Source of the DNA: Halomonas socia
GTDB taxonomy: Bacteria > Pseudomonadota > Gammaproteobacteria > Pseudomonadales > Halomonadaceae
Reading direction: 5' to 3'
Assembly: GCF_010977575.1 (NCBI RefSeq)
Contig: NZ_CP048812.1
Location: 1,550,001 to 1,614,000 of the forward strand
DNA: 64,000 bases
The position numbers and the translations under genes were made by a program. Positions within the stretch are counted from its first letter, which is position 1, and each line of letters opens with the position of its first letter. Positions 17,877-26,699 of this stretch are shown piece by piece. The notes under the pieces were generated by a model. The model was not told where the DNA came from. It searched no databases and saw nothing but the letters and a program-made list of their open reading frames with translations.

Positions 17877-18991
17877 CGCTGTAACGCCTCCAAGCGCTGG
17901 CTGGCTTCACTATTGTCGCTATCGACACTCAGCACTGTCTCGTACCAGAAGATCGCCGTTTCCGTGTCGGGCTCCTGGAAACATGCGCTAGGCGCGTGAT
18001 GCTGCGGGTCGAACTCGCGGGCATAGGCCAAGGCTGCCGCGGCATTACCGTTGAGCGCCTGGTGGGCGTAGAGACGGCGAGCAATGCCACAGTGCTCATT
18101 GGCAAGTGCCTGATCCACTACATTGAGCATGTCACCGGCCTCGTTGCCAGCAGCGGTGCAGGCCTGGATGAACTCCAGCTCGCTCATTTCCCCCATGCGC
18201 TCCAGGGCGCAGGGACCGGCAGTAGCAGCAGAGCCTTCCACAATGGGGGCGACCTCACCGAGTAGGTCGTTGTCGACCTCCTCGCCAGTCGTCTCTGTCT
18301 CGTTGGTCTCGCTCTCGTCCGTTGTGTCTTCGAGTGGAACGTCTTCGTCCACGATTTCCTCGGTATCGTCCCCTAGGCCTGCCGCACCCTGGTCGCGCAT
18401 ATGCATGCCAAACCAGGCGGTGCCGCCCATGACAGCGGCAAGAATCAGCACGCCAAGCAGGATCCATGGCCAGCGCCTGCGCTTTTTCCCTTCGTTGTGA
18501 GGGGGCTGCTCGGTCGGCTCTGTAGGGGGGGGCGGCTCGGCAGATGGTTCGGGCGCTGGCGAGGACTCCGGCTGGGCGGTGGTCGGCTGCGGCGTGACCA
18601 GCGGGCCCCCGGCTTGCGGCGAAGGTGAGCTGCCGCTGGCGCCTGAGGGCATCAGGCCATTGGCGAGGCGTAGACGAGCCCTGCCTACCTCGGCTCCATC
18701 GGGGCCATACAGCCTGGCCATGTAGGTGGCATTGGTATTTTCCAATAGGGGATCGACGATCCTGTCGTCGACCACTGCCATCAGGCCTGCATCTGAACCT
18801 TGCTGGAAGGGCGGCAAATGGAACCTGAAGGCATTGCTGCGCCATTGCCCATCCTCTTGCAAGAAGTTCTCGTCTTGATTGCGTTGGATATCCAGCGAGA
18901 AGTCTTGGCCATCGCCCTGCCCGCCGATGATGACCAGTTGGCCATAGCCGGGCTGGTGGGGATCCAGCGGCCTGAGTTCAATCCTACGCAT
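17873..18991 (-). CDS. Bitopic membrane protein of the srf operon (function unknown)
   Basis: 372 residues from the ATG at 18991, which overlaps the srfC stop (ATGCGTAG). Residues 1-110 are probably a cytoplasmic beta-rich domain (MRRIELRPLDPHQPGYGQLV, AFRFHLPPFQQ). Residues 115-170 form a Pro/Ser linker. The basic KKRRRWPW precedes one membrane span at about 174-195. The C-terminal ~175 residues are very acidic at first (EEIVDEDVPLEDTTDESE), then Cys-containing and repeat-like (ANEHCGIARRLYAHQALNGN), suggesting helical TPR/Sel1-like packing. It sits where the cytoplasmic part of PpkA would be relative to the VWA protein. No kinase motif is present. Confidence 0.78.
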   Translation of the reverse strand: MRRIELRPLDPHQPGYGQLVIIGGQGDGQDFSLDIQRNQDENFLQEDGQWRSNAFRFHLPPFQQGSDAGLMAVVDDRIVDPLLENTNATYMARLYGPDGAEVGRARLRLANGLMPSGASGSSPSPQAGGPLVTPQPTTAQPESSPAPEPSAEPPPPTEPTEQPPHNEGKKRRRWPWILLGVLILAAVMGGTAWFGMHMRDQGAAGLGDDTEEIVDEDVPLEDTTDESETNETETTGEEVDNDLLGEVAPIVEGSAATAGPCALERMGEMSELEFIQACTAAGNEAGDMLNVVDQALANEHCGIARRLYAHQALNGNAAAALAYAREFDPQHHAPSACFQEPDTETAIFWYETVLSVDSDNSEASQRLEALQR

Positions 18992-21707
18992 GGGCCCTAT
19001 CTCCGGCGGTGAACATCTCCAGCACATTGCCGAGACGTTCGTTCTGTTCAATGGTGATTTCGCGACCGCCGCTGTGGCCGGCATTCTCCTGGGTCATCAG
19101 GCAGAGGGCGGAGAGCCAGTCGCCGAGATAGACCATGGCCTGGTTGACCGGCTGCTCGGGCAGCTGGGGTAGCGTGGCACGGGGGATGGTGCGCTGCTCA
19201 TAGCTGAACAGATGGGCCTTGGCGCCAATGAAGCTGGCGGGACGCTGATCTACCCGCTGGTAGTGGAAGCCGAGCCAGGCGATGAAGTCGCCCAGTACCA
19301 GTTGGGCGGCCAACACCTGACGTGCCACGAGGCGGTCGCGGCGGGCGCCGCTCTGGACGCGCTTGACCAGCGCTTCGTGCAAGCGCTCCTGTACCTTATG
19401 GCGGCTGGCGGCCGTGATCAGCTCATCGCCGAGCAGCTTGACCAGATCACGCTCTAGGCCAAGCATTCGCAGCAGGCCCTGGCGCTGAGGTAGTTCACGC
19501 ACCTGGCCGACCCAGGCGTTGTACACAGCACGGGAAAAACGGTGGTCGGCACTCTGCAACACTGGTGCGTCAGAGGAGATGGAGGTCGCACTATCGGCCC
19601 TGCCGGACACCTCGCCGAAGGGGAGGTCGCCCAATCCGCCCCCCAGGCCGAAGTCGCTGCTACCGTAAAGCCCACCATCATTGGCTGCAGGGCTCTCCTC
19701 GCCTTGCGGCTCATTGGCAAGGCTGTCTTCGCTGTCGCTCAAGTAGAGGTCACGCACCGTCTCTTCTGGCAATTCCAACTGGTACTGCAACTCGCCCAGA
19801 GACGGCAGGCGCGTCTGCAGCTCCTTCCAGAAACGAGCTGCGATATCGCGCTTCTCGGCGACTTCGCCGTCTGAATCGCCGAAGTGCCATCTGGCTAGAC
19901 GCTCCTCGATCAAGGCGCGTCGAGTGGAATCGAGCTGGTGACTGATGCGCCCGAGTTTGTACTCGAGGCCGGCGATGCGCCCCAGGTAGTCGCCGATGCG
20001 TGCCATACCGCCATCGTCCAGGGTCAGCATAGCCTGCCAGGCGTCGGCCGGCTGGGCGATATGCTTCAGTACCGAGGGGCTCTCGACGAAGGTGGCCTGC
20101 ATGCGTGACAGGGCGTCAGCGGCATCGTCATGGATGGCAATCTCGCACTCTGCCTCGCTGACCAGGAAAGGGACTGGCAGGCGTGGCTTGCGCACCAGGA
20201 AGGTGTTATCGAAGGCTTGGCCAGGAGCCCATTCCTGCATCCAGTCATAGCTGCCGAAACGCTCGAGCATGGTCATCTTGGTCAGGCCTTCCCAGCCTTC
20301 ACGCAGTTGACTGTCGGTCTGTTGCAGAGAGCCCACGATGCGCATGTCGAACATGGTCAGCGCCCAGATCAGACCGGGATCGCGACTGTCCCGCTCCTCG
20401 GGCGTTGCCCCCTGGGTCTTTTCGATCCAGCGGGTCAGCACCGGACCCACACTGGTGACATCGCTCTGCTTGCTGGAGCTGGTGCACACCACCAAGCCGC
20501 TCATTGCCTGGCTGTCGGTGTAGCGTTCGAACAGATAGGCGACCTTGCCGCGCAGCAGGAGTTGCGACAACCCTTCCGGGCTACCGGGCTCACCGATATC
20601 GCGCAGATTGAGACGGCCGCGGTAGCCCGGAAAATCGAGCAGATCGACCTTCTCGACCCGAGGATCGCGAGTGGGCTCCACCAAGGGGAAGGAGAGCTCG
20701 GCGGTGAGCGCGGCAAGCTGGGCTACTGGTAGGCTCACTGGAGCGCCAATGTCCTCGCCTGCTGCAGGGCAGACATCCAGCGGCAGATCATGGGCGGTGC
20801 CGAGGCGCTCGAGGATATCCACGTTCATGATGCTGTCGCGCTGGCTTAAGCCGTCGCCATCTTGTACTACCAGGCAACGCAGCGGAGCGAACACCCGTGA
20901 CGCATGGCCCAGGGCGCCCAGCGACTGGGTCAACTGGCGGTAGAGATTGGTCAGCTCGGGCTGCTCGCCCCACAGCAAGGAGAATAGTGCCCCACGCTGA
21001 TGGCTATTGAGGCGAGGGGCCAGCTTGAGGGCTCTAGGCCAGTAACGAGCGTTGAGTTTGCTGACTGACTTGGGGAAGCTGGCCTGCAAGTAGTCCCACA
21101 GCTCCACGACGCCCTCCGGCGTCACCCCTGGCTGCAGGACATCACCTAGCTCCCCCTCATGAGGAGCCAGCGCGGTCGAGACCTTGTTTTCGTCTATCTC
21201 GTAGACGTCCTCGCGCTCATGGTCGAAGTCGTTGAACCAGGCGTTGGCCAATACCTTGGCGACCTCTATTTCGCTGAACAGCTTGAGCTCGACAGGGTAT
21301 TCCGCTGGGCCGGAATGGGCGCTGCGGCTGAAACGAGTGACCAGGCCAGTGGCCTCCTTGCCACCGCCGACCGGGTTGACGTGTTCAATGAAATCGAGGC
21401 GTGCTGGGCCGAAGCGGGTTTCCAACTTGCCGTTTTCGCCGGCGGCAAGTGCCGAGATCAGGTAGGACTTGCCCGCTTGTGAGAGGCCAAAGAAGCCAAC
21501 GGTCATGGGCGTGATGGCGGCACACGACAGGCTTGTTGCCAGGTTGCGGGCGCGATAGAACTCCAGGCTCAACTGATCGGCCTCGCTGTCCAGGCTTGGG
21601 GCGCTGTCGCGCACCGCCTCGATCCACGTCAAGGCGGCGCCGGCGCCCTCATGGAAGGCCTGCCAACCGGCATTGAGTCGGTGCTGTTCGGGTGTCAACT
21701 GGTTCAT
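18984..21707 (-). CDS. srfC: SrfC-family P-loop GTPase-like protein
   Basis: 907 residues of the SrfC (putative virulence factor) family. It has a P-loop GLSQAGKS at 74-81 in MTVGFFGLSQAGKSYLISAL and a G3-type switch DFPG near 357-360 (VDLLDFPGYRGRL). This suggests a dynamin-like or large GTPase fold with a helical C-terminal half. No signal peptide or membrane span is seen, so it is likely cytoplasmic. Its start overlaps the srfB stop by four bases (ATGA), so production is coupled to SrfB. In Salmonella srfABC is described as SsrB-regulated. The biochemical role is not settled. The GTPase reading is my inference from the motifs. Confidence 0.87.
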   Translation of the reverse strand: MNQLTPEQHRLNAGWQAFHEGAGAALTWIEAVRDSAPSLDSEADQLSLEFYRARNLATSLSCAAITPMTVGFFGLSQAGKSYLISALAAGENGKLETRFGPARLDFIEHVNPVGGGKEATGLVTRFSRSAHSGPAEYPVELKLFSEIEVAKVLANAWFNDFDHEREDVYEIDENKVSTALAPHEGELGDVLQPGVTPEGVVELWDYLQASFPKSVSKLNARYWPRALKLAPRLNSHQRGALFSLLWGEQPELTNLYRQLTQSLGALGHASRVFAPLRCLVVQDGDGLSQRDSIMNVDILERLGTAHDLPLDVCPAAGEDIGAPVSLPVAQLAALTAELSFPLVEPTRDPRVEKVDLLDFPGYRGRLNLRDIGEPGSPEGLSQLLLRGKVAYLFERYTDSQAMSGLVVCTSSSKQSDVTSVGPVLTRWIEKTQGATPEERDSRDPGLIWALTMFDMRIVGSLQQTDSQLREGWEGLTKMTMLERFGSYDWMQEWAPGQAFDNTFLVRKPRLPVPFLVSEAECEIAIHDDAADALSRMQATFVESPSVLKHIAQPADAWQAMLTLDDGGMARIGDYLGRIAGLEYKLGRISHQLDSTRRALIEERLARWHFGDSDGEVAEKRDIAARFWKELQTRLPSLGELQYQLELPEETVRDLYLSDSEDSLANEPQGEESPAANDGGLYGSSDFGLGGGLGDLPFGEVSGRADSATSISSDAPVLQSADHRFSRAVYNAWVGQVRELPQRQGLLRMLGLERDLVKLLGDELITAASRHKVQERLHEALVKRVQSGARRDRLVARQVLAAQLVLGDFIAWLGFHYQRVDQRPASFIGAKAHLFSYEQRTIPRATLPQLPEQPVNQAMVYLGDWLSALCLMTQENAGHSGGREITIEQNERLGNVLEMFTAGDRAHA

Positions 21708-24700
21708 GTGCGCTTCACGCTCCCGCTGTCAAGCCAGTAGTTGGTGTCTCCAAGGCCTGCATCAATAAGGGTGTTGAGCTGAAGCCTCAGGTCCCTTGGG
21801 GTAAAGCTCGCTTCACTATCTGTATCGACGCTTGCAACCTTCAGGCGGTCGCTGATCAGGCCGCCCTTGCCTGCCCGTTCGTCCACGGCCAACCGCACCT
21901 TGAGCACCGGCGCGTGTCCGCTCTTTGCCTCGGCCTTGGCCAGCTTTTCGGCGCCTGCTGCAGTGAAGTCCATGACGTAGAGCGGTGAAGCGGTCCAACG
22001 CTGCGCTGCCAACTGGCGAAACCCGATGCGTAGCGGGCCGCGCATCTCGATGGCGGGGGCGGTACCGTCCTCGTTTTCCGGTAGCAGAATGGTGGTGCCG
22101 TCCTCGGTAGTCTCGATGTCGCGATAGGTCACGTCGGCATCGGGGATAGTGTTGTTGTTATCGATCAGGCCTATGTGCCGAATGGTCGAGTATGGGCGCA
22201 GGGTGGCGGCACGGAAGAAGAAGTTGGAGAGATTGCGCTGCGCGCACAGCAGGCAGAGCATCGCGCCCACCGAGGCGGTGCTCTTGGGGTCGTCGATGCG
22301 GCCATTGCGATGGAAGGGATACCAACTGCCCGTACGGTAGCCCTGTAGCGGCAGAATGCGCCCCGGCGGCAGCGGTAGCATCCTGCGCAGGTAGGCCTGG
22401 ATGCCGGGTAGACGCGAGGGCCGCCCGGTGATCAGCAGGGTATCGCACTGGTACTGGAAGACCACTTCGCATAGTGAGGCCAAGGTTTTGCAGATGTTGA
22501 AGCGGTCTTTGAGGAAGGCGCGATGCACCTCGATCAGATTGACAGTGAGCGGAATACCAAGCAGGTCGAAATTGAGATCGCCACCCCGTTCGCGACGTAC
22601 AGCGCTTTCGACATAACGGTGCACGGAATCACTCACGGCCTGCTCGCCGAGGCGCTTACCGTAGGTGAGTGTCTCAGGATCGCTGGGGTGCTCGGGGTCG
22701 AAGGACTCATAGGCCTCGAGTAGGGCCAGTCCCAATGGGGCAAAAACTTGTAGGTTGAGCTGTTGGCGCAGCACCTGCTCCTGGGCATTGGCACCTTCCT
22801 GGCCGCATAGCCGCGACATCATCGCGTCGGGCGAGACCACGCCGGCCTGCTTGAGGGCTGCTTCAAAGCTGGGCAATACGAACAGCTGGATGACGTCGAG
22901 TAGTATGTCGTCGCCCGCGACCCGGAAGCCGTCGCGAAAGCGCTGCTCTGGCACCACGAAGACATTGCTGCCGCTGCTACTGGTGCCGTTGCGGTCAAGA
23001 TAGTAATCGGTAATCACCAGGTCGGTGGTGCCGCCGCCGATATCGATGGTGGCAAGGCTGATGCGCTCCCGGTCAGGTTTGCCTGGACGAGCCAGGGCAT
23101 CGAAGAACTCCTCCGGATGGCCGGCGAAATTCTCCTTGATCTCGGTATAGAGATAGACCAGCTGACCGCAGGAGGCTTCGTCCCACTCCACCCTAAGCCT
23201 CGGCATGGGCACTTTAAGGGTACCGTCATCGGTAGCCTCGTAGGGATTGCTCTCCTCGAAGTCGGCATGCCAGCCTAGGCTTTTCCATACCAGTGCCACT
23301 GTGTGCTCCAGCCGTGATACCAGCAGGCTACGCTCTGCCTGGGGCATTGCCGGTGGCACCGTCAGGGTGATCGAGCGCAGCTGTCGTGGCCGGTTGGTAT
23401 GGCCCTGGCGAATGCGTTGGGAAGGACTGTTGATCTGCATCAGTGCCTGAGCCAACACTTCGGCGAGCATGAAGGTCATCAGCGAACTGCGCGAGTAGTG
23501 AGGCTTGAAGACCGGCATCTGCTCCTCTTCCGGCAGTGCGTAGAGGGCATCACCCAGCTCGTTGATCAGGTGCGAGAAGGGGGCCGCCGTGGCGAGAGGC
23601 TCCGTCTCGGTGCTGACATAGGCACTGTTGAAACGCCAGCCATGACGGTATGGCTCCTCATCCCACAGATAGCGCTTGGGGCTGGACAGCCCGGTGGAGC
23701 CTTCGGTGCCGCGGCGACGTCCGGCGAGGTGGCCTGCCTCGACCCCGACCCGGGCGATGGTTGGCCATAGAAAGGCGTCATGGCGGCCGCTCTTGACCGA
23801 TAAGTGGTCCTTGCCGAAGAACGTCTGGGAGAATTCGATACGGCTCTCGAAGGGATCCCTGTAAACCCTCTCAGGATCAACCATATCGCGCAGTTCGAGC
23901 ACATAGTTGTGCTTAAGCCCCATGCCCGACTGGGCATGATCCTCGATTAGGATGCCACAGGTGCGGGAGTTGCCGACGTCGAGCACCAGATCGACGGGAA
24001 TGGCGCCCTCGATCTGGGCAATCATCTTGAGGTCGGGAATCTCGACCCGTGGCGTAGGCTCGCGGTGCTCCGCTTTGATGGGACGGTGTAGTAGGCTCAA
24101 GACATTGAGATAGTGGGCGAAGTGCAGTCGCTCGTCGAGTGCCTCCTCCTCCTCCTGGCTGTCCAGCCCAGGGTTGGCCTCGCGGAACAGCTCTTCCAGC
24201 CACTCCTTGACCCAGGCTTGGTCCATGAACCAGCGCATGTCGACAGCCATGGTGGCTAGGCGGAAGTTGGCGCCGGCGCTGATGTCGTCATCGGTAGGGC
24301 ATAGGTAAGCCGTGTTGTCGCGGCGAGGCATGGCGCGGGTGTCGAATGCCAGTGTCAGGCGATGGGTGTGGCCATCAAGGTCCGGCTCATCGAGCGCCAC
24401 CAGACGCATACGTGCCCAGTTGGCTGGACCTTCATCGAACTTGCCTGGCGGGCGGAAGCGCAAGAAGGGTACGGGTAGCCAGGCGCCATTCAATTGGTCG
24501 AGGCTGGTGGCGATGGGAACGTCGAAATCCGACTCTCGAACCTCCTCGAGGATTTCCTTGGCGCCGTCTCTCTCGATGACGTGAAAAAGCGCTCCGGTCT
24601 CCTGATTGACCAGCAGTCGGGTCAGCATCTTGTCGGTATTGGCCAGGTACTTGAACTCGCCCGCAGGCTCCCGGCGGGGGTCGAGTATCAGGCCGAAGTC

Positions 24701-24769
24701 CAGAAACTGGACCCCGGAGTGGCTAATAAGGGTGGCCACTTCCTCGAACTTGATGATGTCTGGCAGCAT
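21704..24769 (-). CDS. srfB: SrfB-family protein with actin/Hsp70-like ATPase fold
   Basis: 1021 residues, the family length. Three actin-like ATPase signatures are visible: phosphate-1 DVGNSRTCG (264-272), phosphate-2 IDIGGGTTDLVI (about 570-581) and the adenosine motif LLITGRPSRLPGI (about 776-788). About 240 residues precede the ATPase core, with no membrane span. It is therefore probably a cytoplasmic ATP-driven protein, possibly polymerising or chaperone-like. It starts 18 bases after srfA and overlaps srfC by four bases. The annotated family name is 'virulence factor SrfB'; the ATPase interpretation rests on the motifs above. Confidence 0.9.
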   Translation of the reverse strand: MLPDIIKFEEVATLISHSGVQFLDFGLILDPRREPAGEFKYLANTDKMLTRLLVNQETGALFHVIERDGAKEILEEVRESDFDVPIATSLDQLNGAWLPVPFLRFRPPGKFDEGPANWARMRLVALDEPDLDGHTHRLTLAFDTRAMPRRDNTAYLCPTDDDISAGANFRLATMAVDMRWFMDQAWVKEWLEELFREANPGLDSQEEEEALDERLHFAHYLNVLSLLHRPIKAEHREPTPRVEIPDLKMIAQIEGAIPVDLVLDVGNSRTCGILIEDHAQSGMGLKHNYVLELRDMVDPERVYRDPFESRIEFSQTFFGKDHLSVKSGRHDAFLWPTIARVGVEAGHLAGRRRGTEGSTGLSSPKRYLWDEEPYRHGWRFNSAYVSTETEPLATAAPFSHLINELGDALYALPEEEQMPVFKPHYSRSSLMTFMLAEVLAQALMQINSPSQRIRQGHTNRPRQLRSITLTVPPAMPQAERSLLVSRLEHTVALVWKSLGWHADFEESNPYEATDDGTLKVPMPRLRVEWDEASCGQLVYLYTEIKENFAGHPEEFFDALARPGKPDRERISLATIDIGGGTTDLVITDYYLDRNGTSSSGSNVFVVPEQRFRDGFRVAGDDILLDVIQLFVLPSFEAALKQAGVVSPDAMMSRLCGQEGANAQEQVLRQQLNLQVFAPLGLALLEAYESFDPEHPSDPETLTYGKRLGEQAVSDSVHRYVESAVRRERGGDLNFDLLGIPLTVNLIEVHRAFLKDRFNICKTLASLCEVVFQYQCDTLLITGRPSRLPGIQAYLRRMLPLPPGRILPLQGYRTGSWYPFHRNGRIDDPKSTASVGAMLCLLCAQRNLSNFFFRAATLRPYSTIRHIGLIDNNNTIPDADVTYRDIETTEDGTTILLPENEDGTAPAIEMRGPLRIGFRQLAAQRWTASPLYVMDFTAAGAEKLAKAEAKSGHAPVLKVRLAVDERAGKGGLISDRLKVASVDTDSEASFTPRDLRLQLNTLIDAGLGDTNYWLDSGSVKRT

Positions 24770-24787
24770 GATCGATTGACCGTCCTG

Positions 24788-26251
24788 TTAGTCGGCGTTG
24801 TGCAACTGGATGGGGAAAGACTCGTCGTCATAGCTGGCCGCACAGCTGGCTGTTTCGGCATCTCCCTGGTGGCATTGCACGCGTGGCATCTCGTAGTGGC
24901 TGCCGTCTTCGCAGCGAGCCCGCTGCTGGGCTTCCACATTGAGTCGTCCATCTAGCATGGCGGCGTTGACTGGGCCCGTACACGTCATGCCGTTTTGCCC
25001 GCCTCGCTGGATATGCATATGCCCCTCCCCCTGATCGAATACGTAGGTTACCTGCAGAGGGCGCCCCGTCTGATTGTCCATAACGCCTGCGCCGCGCCAG
25101 TTACCATTCAGGAATGCGGCGTGTCCGTCAGCTGCATCGGGAGGCAGGATCAGTGGCTCTCGAGTGGCCGAGGTGGGGGCGGTGGTCAGTCCGCCTGGCG
25201 CAGCTGCCGTGGGTGGATGGTCGGTGACCAACTCGGGCGGGACCATGTCTTCCGGCAGGCCGACAGCGTCGGGCACTGCATCGAGCTCCGGGGTCTCGTC
25301 GGGTAGGGGAGCGTCAAGGCCTGTCATACCCGGCAGTTCGCTGTCGGCTGCCGTCGGGTCAGGCATGGGCACATCCGGCACGCTCATCTCAGGAAGGCGA
25401 GCGTCGATCGAGGGCTCGGGCAGGCCACCGTCGAGGCCTTGCGAGGTCAGGTTCGGGGCGGTGGTCGCGCTGCTTCCCCAGCGGCTGAACGGCCAGGTAT
25501 CTCGGCCTTGCCACAAGGACCGCGGGAACGCGACCTCTGTACCTCCAATCCCTAGCGTCGGCGCCGTAAGGCCTGGATCGTTGACAGAGGGGCTGCAGGC
25601 CCTGAGCACCAAGAGCAGCAAGCCGATGGCCAAGGCAAGCGGCAGTAGCCACCACCAGCGTCGCCACCATGGGCGTGCTGGTGCGATAGGAGAAGATCGG
25701 TGCTCAGGCTCAGGCTCGGGCGGCGGAGTGATGGCTGTCGACGGCGGTGTGAACCGTGCCGTATCGGCGGCCGCTGATGGGTATAGGCAGAGCAGGGGGT
25801 TGGCGTGGCGGTCGGCCTCTGGATGAATGAACCCCCAGAAGGTGATGACAGGCGTGCCATCGACGAGATAGATGAAACTTTCATCGGGGAAGTGGCCGAC
25901 CCATTTGACCAGGCGGGTGAACACTCGATGATCGCCGCTGAGCCCGTCGACGGGCGCCTGATTGAGTGCGACGACATCCTTTCGAAACGCCTCCAACTGA
26001 GTTCGGGCGTTTGCTCGCTCCTCCTCCGTGGCGCTTCTCCAGGGAACCACATCGCCAGAAATGCCACTGTACCAGTCGACTCCCTCGCCCTGCTGGTCGC
26101 GTTGTGGCACGGCCAGGTGGCGCTCCTTGCCTGGCAGCCGGCGTGAGATGACCTTGCGCAGCTGAAGTGCAGCATGGTGAACAGGCTGGCCTGTTTCACC
26201 GAGAGCGCGAAAGTGCTCAGATTTACCACTATGCAGTAGTATCGCTGACAT
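24788..26251 (-). CDS. srfA: SrfA-family bitopic membrane protein
   Basis: 487 residues from the ATG at 26251, preceded by GGGGGG at a suitable distance; the frame runs on to 26269. Residues 1-190 are a cytoplasmic domain (HFPDESFIYLVDGTPVITFW) with a Pro-rich end. RPWWRRWWW leads into one span at about 200-217. A long Pro/Asp/Glu-rich linker follows (225-375). The C-terminal ~105 residues are a Cys-containing domain (FLNGNWRGAGVMD, MTCTGPVNAAMLDGR, RARCEDGSHYEM) that should be periplasmic. It is the first gene of the operon. SrfA is assigned by position before srfB and srfC and by this architecture. Confidence 0.82.
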   Translation of the reverse strand: MSAILLHSGKSEHFRALGETGQPVHHAALQLRKVISRRLPGKERHLAVPQRDQQGEGVDWYSGISGDVVPWRSATEEERANARTQLEAFRKDVVALNQAPVDGLSGDHRVFTRLVKWVGHFPDESFIYLVDGTPVITFWGFIHPEADRHANPLLCLYPSAAADTARFTPPSTAITPPPEPEPEHRSSPIAPARPWWRRWWWLLPLALAIGLLLLVLRACSPSVNDPGLTAPTLGIGGTEVAFPRSLWQGRDTWPFSRWGSSATTAPNLTSQGLDGGLPEPSIDARLPEMSVPDVPMPDPTAADSELPGMTGLDAPLPDETPELDAVPDAVGLPEDMVPPELVTDHPPTAAAPGGLTTAPTSATREPLILPPDAADGHAAFLNGNWRGAGVMDNQTGRPLQVTYVFDQGEGHMHIQRGGQNGMTCTGPVNAAMLDGRLNVEAQQRARCEDGSHYEMPRVQCHQGDAETASCAASYDDESFPIQLHNAD

Positions 26252-26627
26252 GGCTGCCCCCCATGTCATGGCGAGCAGCGTCAGTGGTGCGGGCAGAGCG
26301 TTGGCCAGGCGTCATATGCAGAGCTGGCGCTAGGCGGAACTCTCTCACGGAGCGAGGCAGTTGAGTTGCTGTCACTGGCTAAGTCATCCCTAACGTATTG
26401 ACGGCCGGCTAGAACCGGGTCTGTTACTATGGGAAAATATTATTGACGTTTGGTAACAATTTAAGTTAGCACAAGTCCATAACCTCTGAAAGCCGCTCTT
26501 GCCTGCGGCTGTCTGCGACGGATATCGGCCTGTCGGCCACAGACTTGAATTATTTTTTGCTGCAAGGCGGGATGTTCGCCGGCTTGTCGGGGTAGTGAGA
26601 TCGGGGGCTGGTATGCCGTGTCCAGAC
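26252..26627. other. Non-coding gap upstream of srfA, between the ssrA terminator and the srf operon
   Basis: No supported gene lies here; the short open frames have no family features. Bases 26395-26480 are clearly AT-richer than the surroundings and hold an inverted pair TGTTAC (26422-26427) and GTAACA (26453-26458). This is a possible operator or promoter region for the srf operon. I could not find a convincing -35/-10 pair on the minus strand, and there is no integrase or copy of the ssrA 3' end. Confidence 0.5.
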
Positions 26628-26652
26628 ACAAGAAAGGGGCCCGGAGGCCCCT
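26628..26652 (-). terminator. Rho-independent terminator of ssrA
   Basis: On the minus strand the stem AGGGGCC-TCCG-GGCCCCT is followed by TTCTTG. It begins 48 bases after the CCA end of tmRNA and ends that transcript before the srf promoter region. Confidence 0.85.
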
Positions 26653-26699
26653 GTTCATACGGTTTCTGGTGCTTTCTGGAAGGTCCTGAAACCTAGTGT

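Noticed and set aside
9502..26251. A true type VI secretion cluster
   Set aside because: No TssB/C, Hcp, VgrG, TssK, ClpV, TssM, Fha or PppA homologue is visible. Only the accessory Tag/PpkA-like parts are present.
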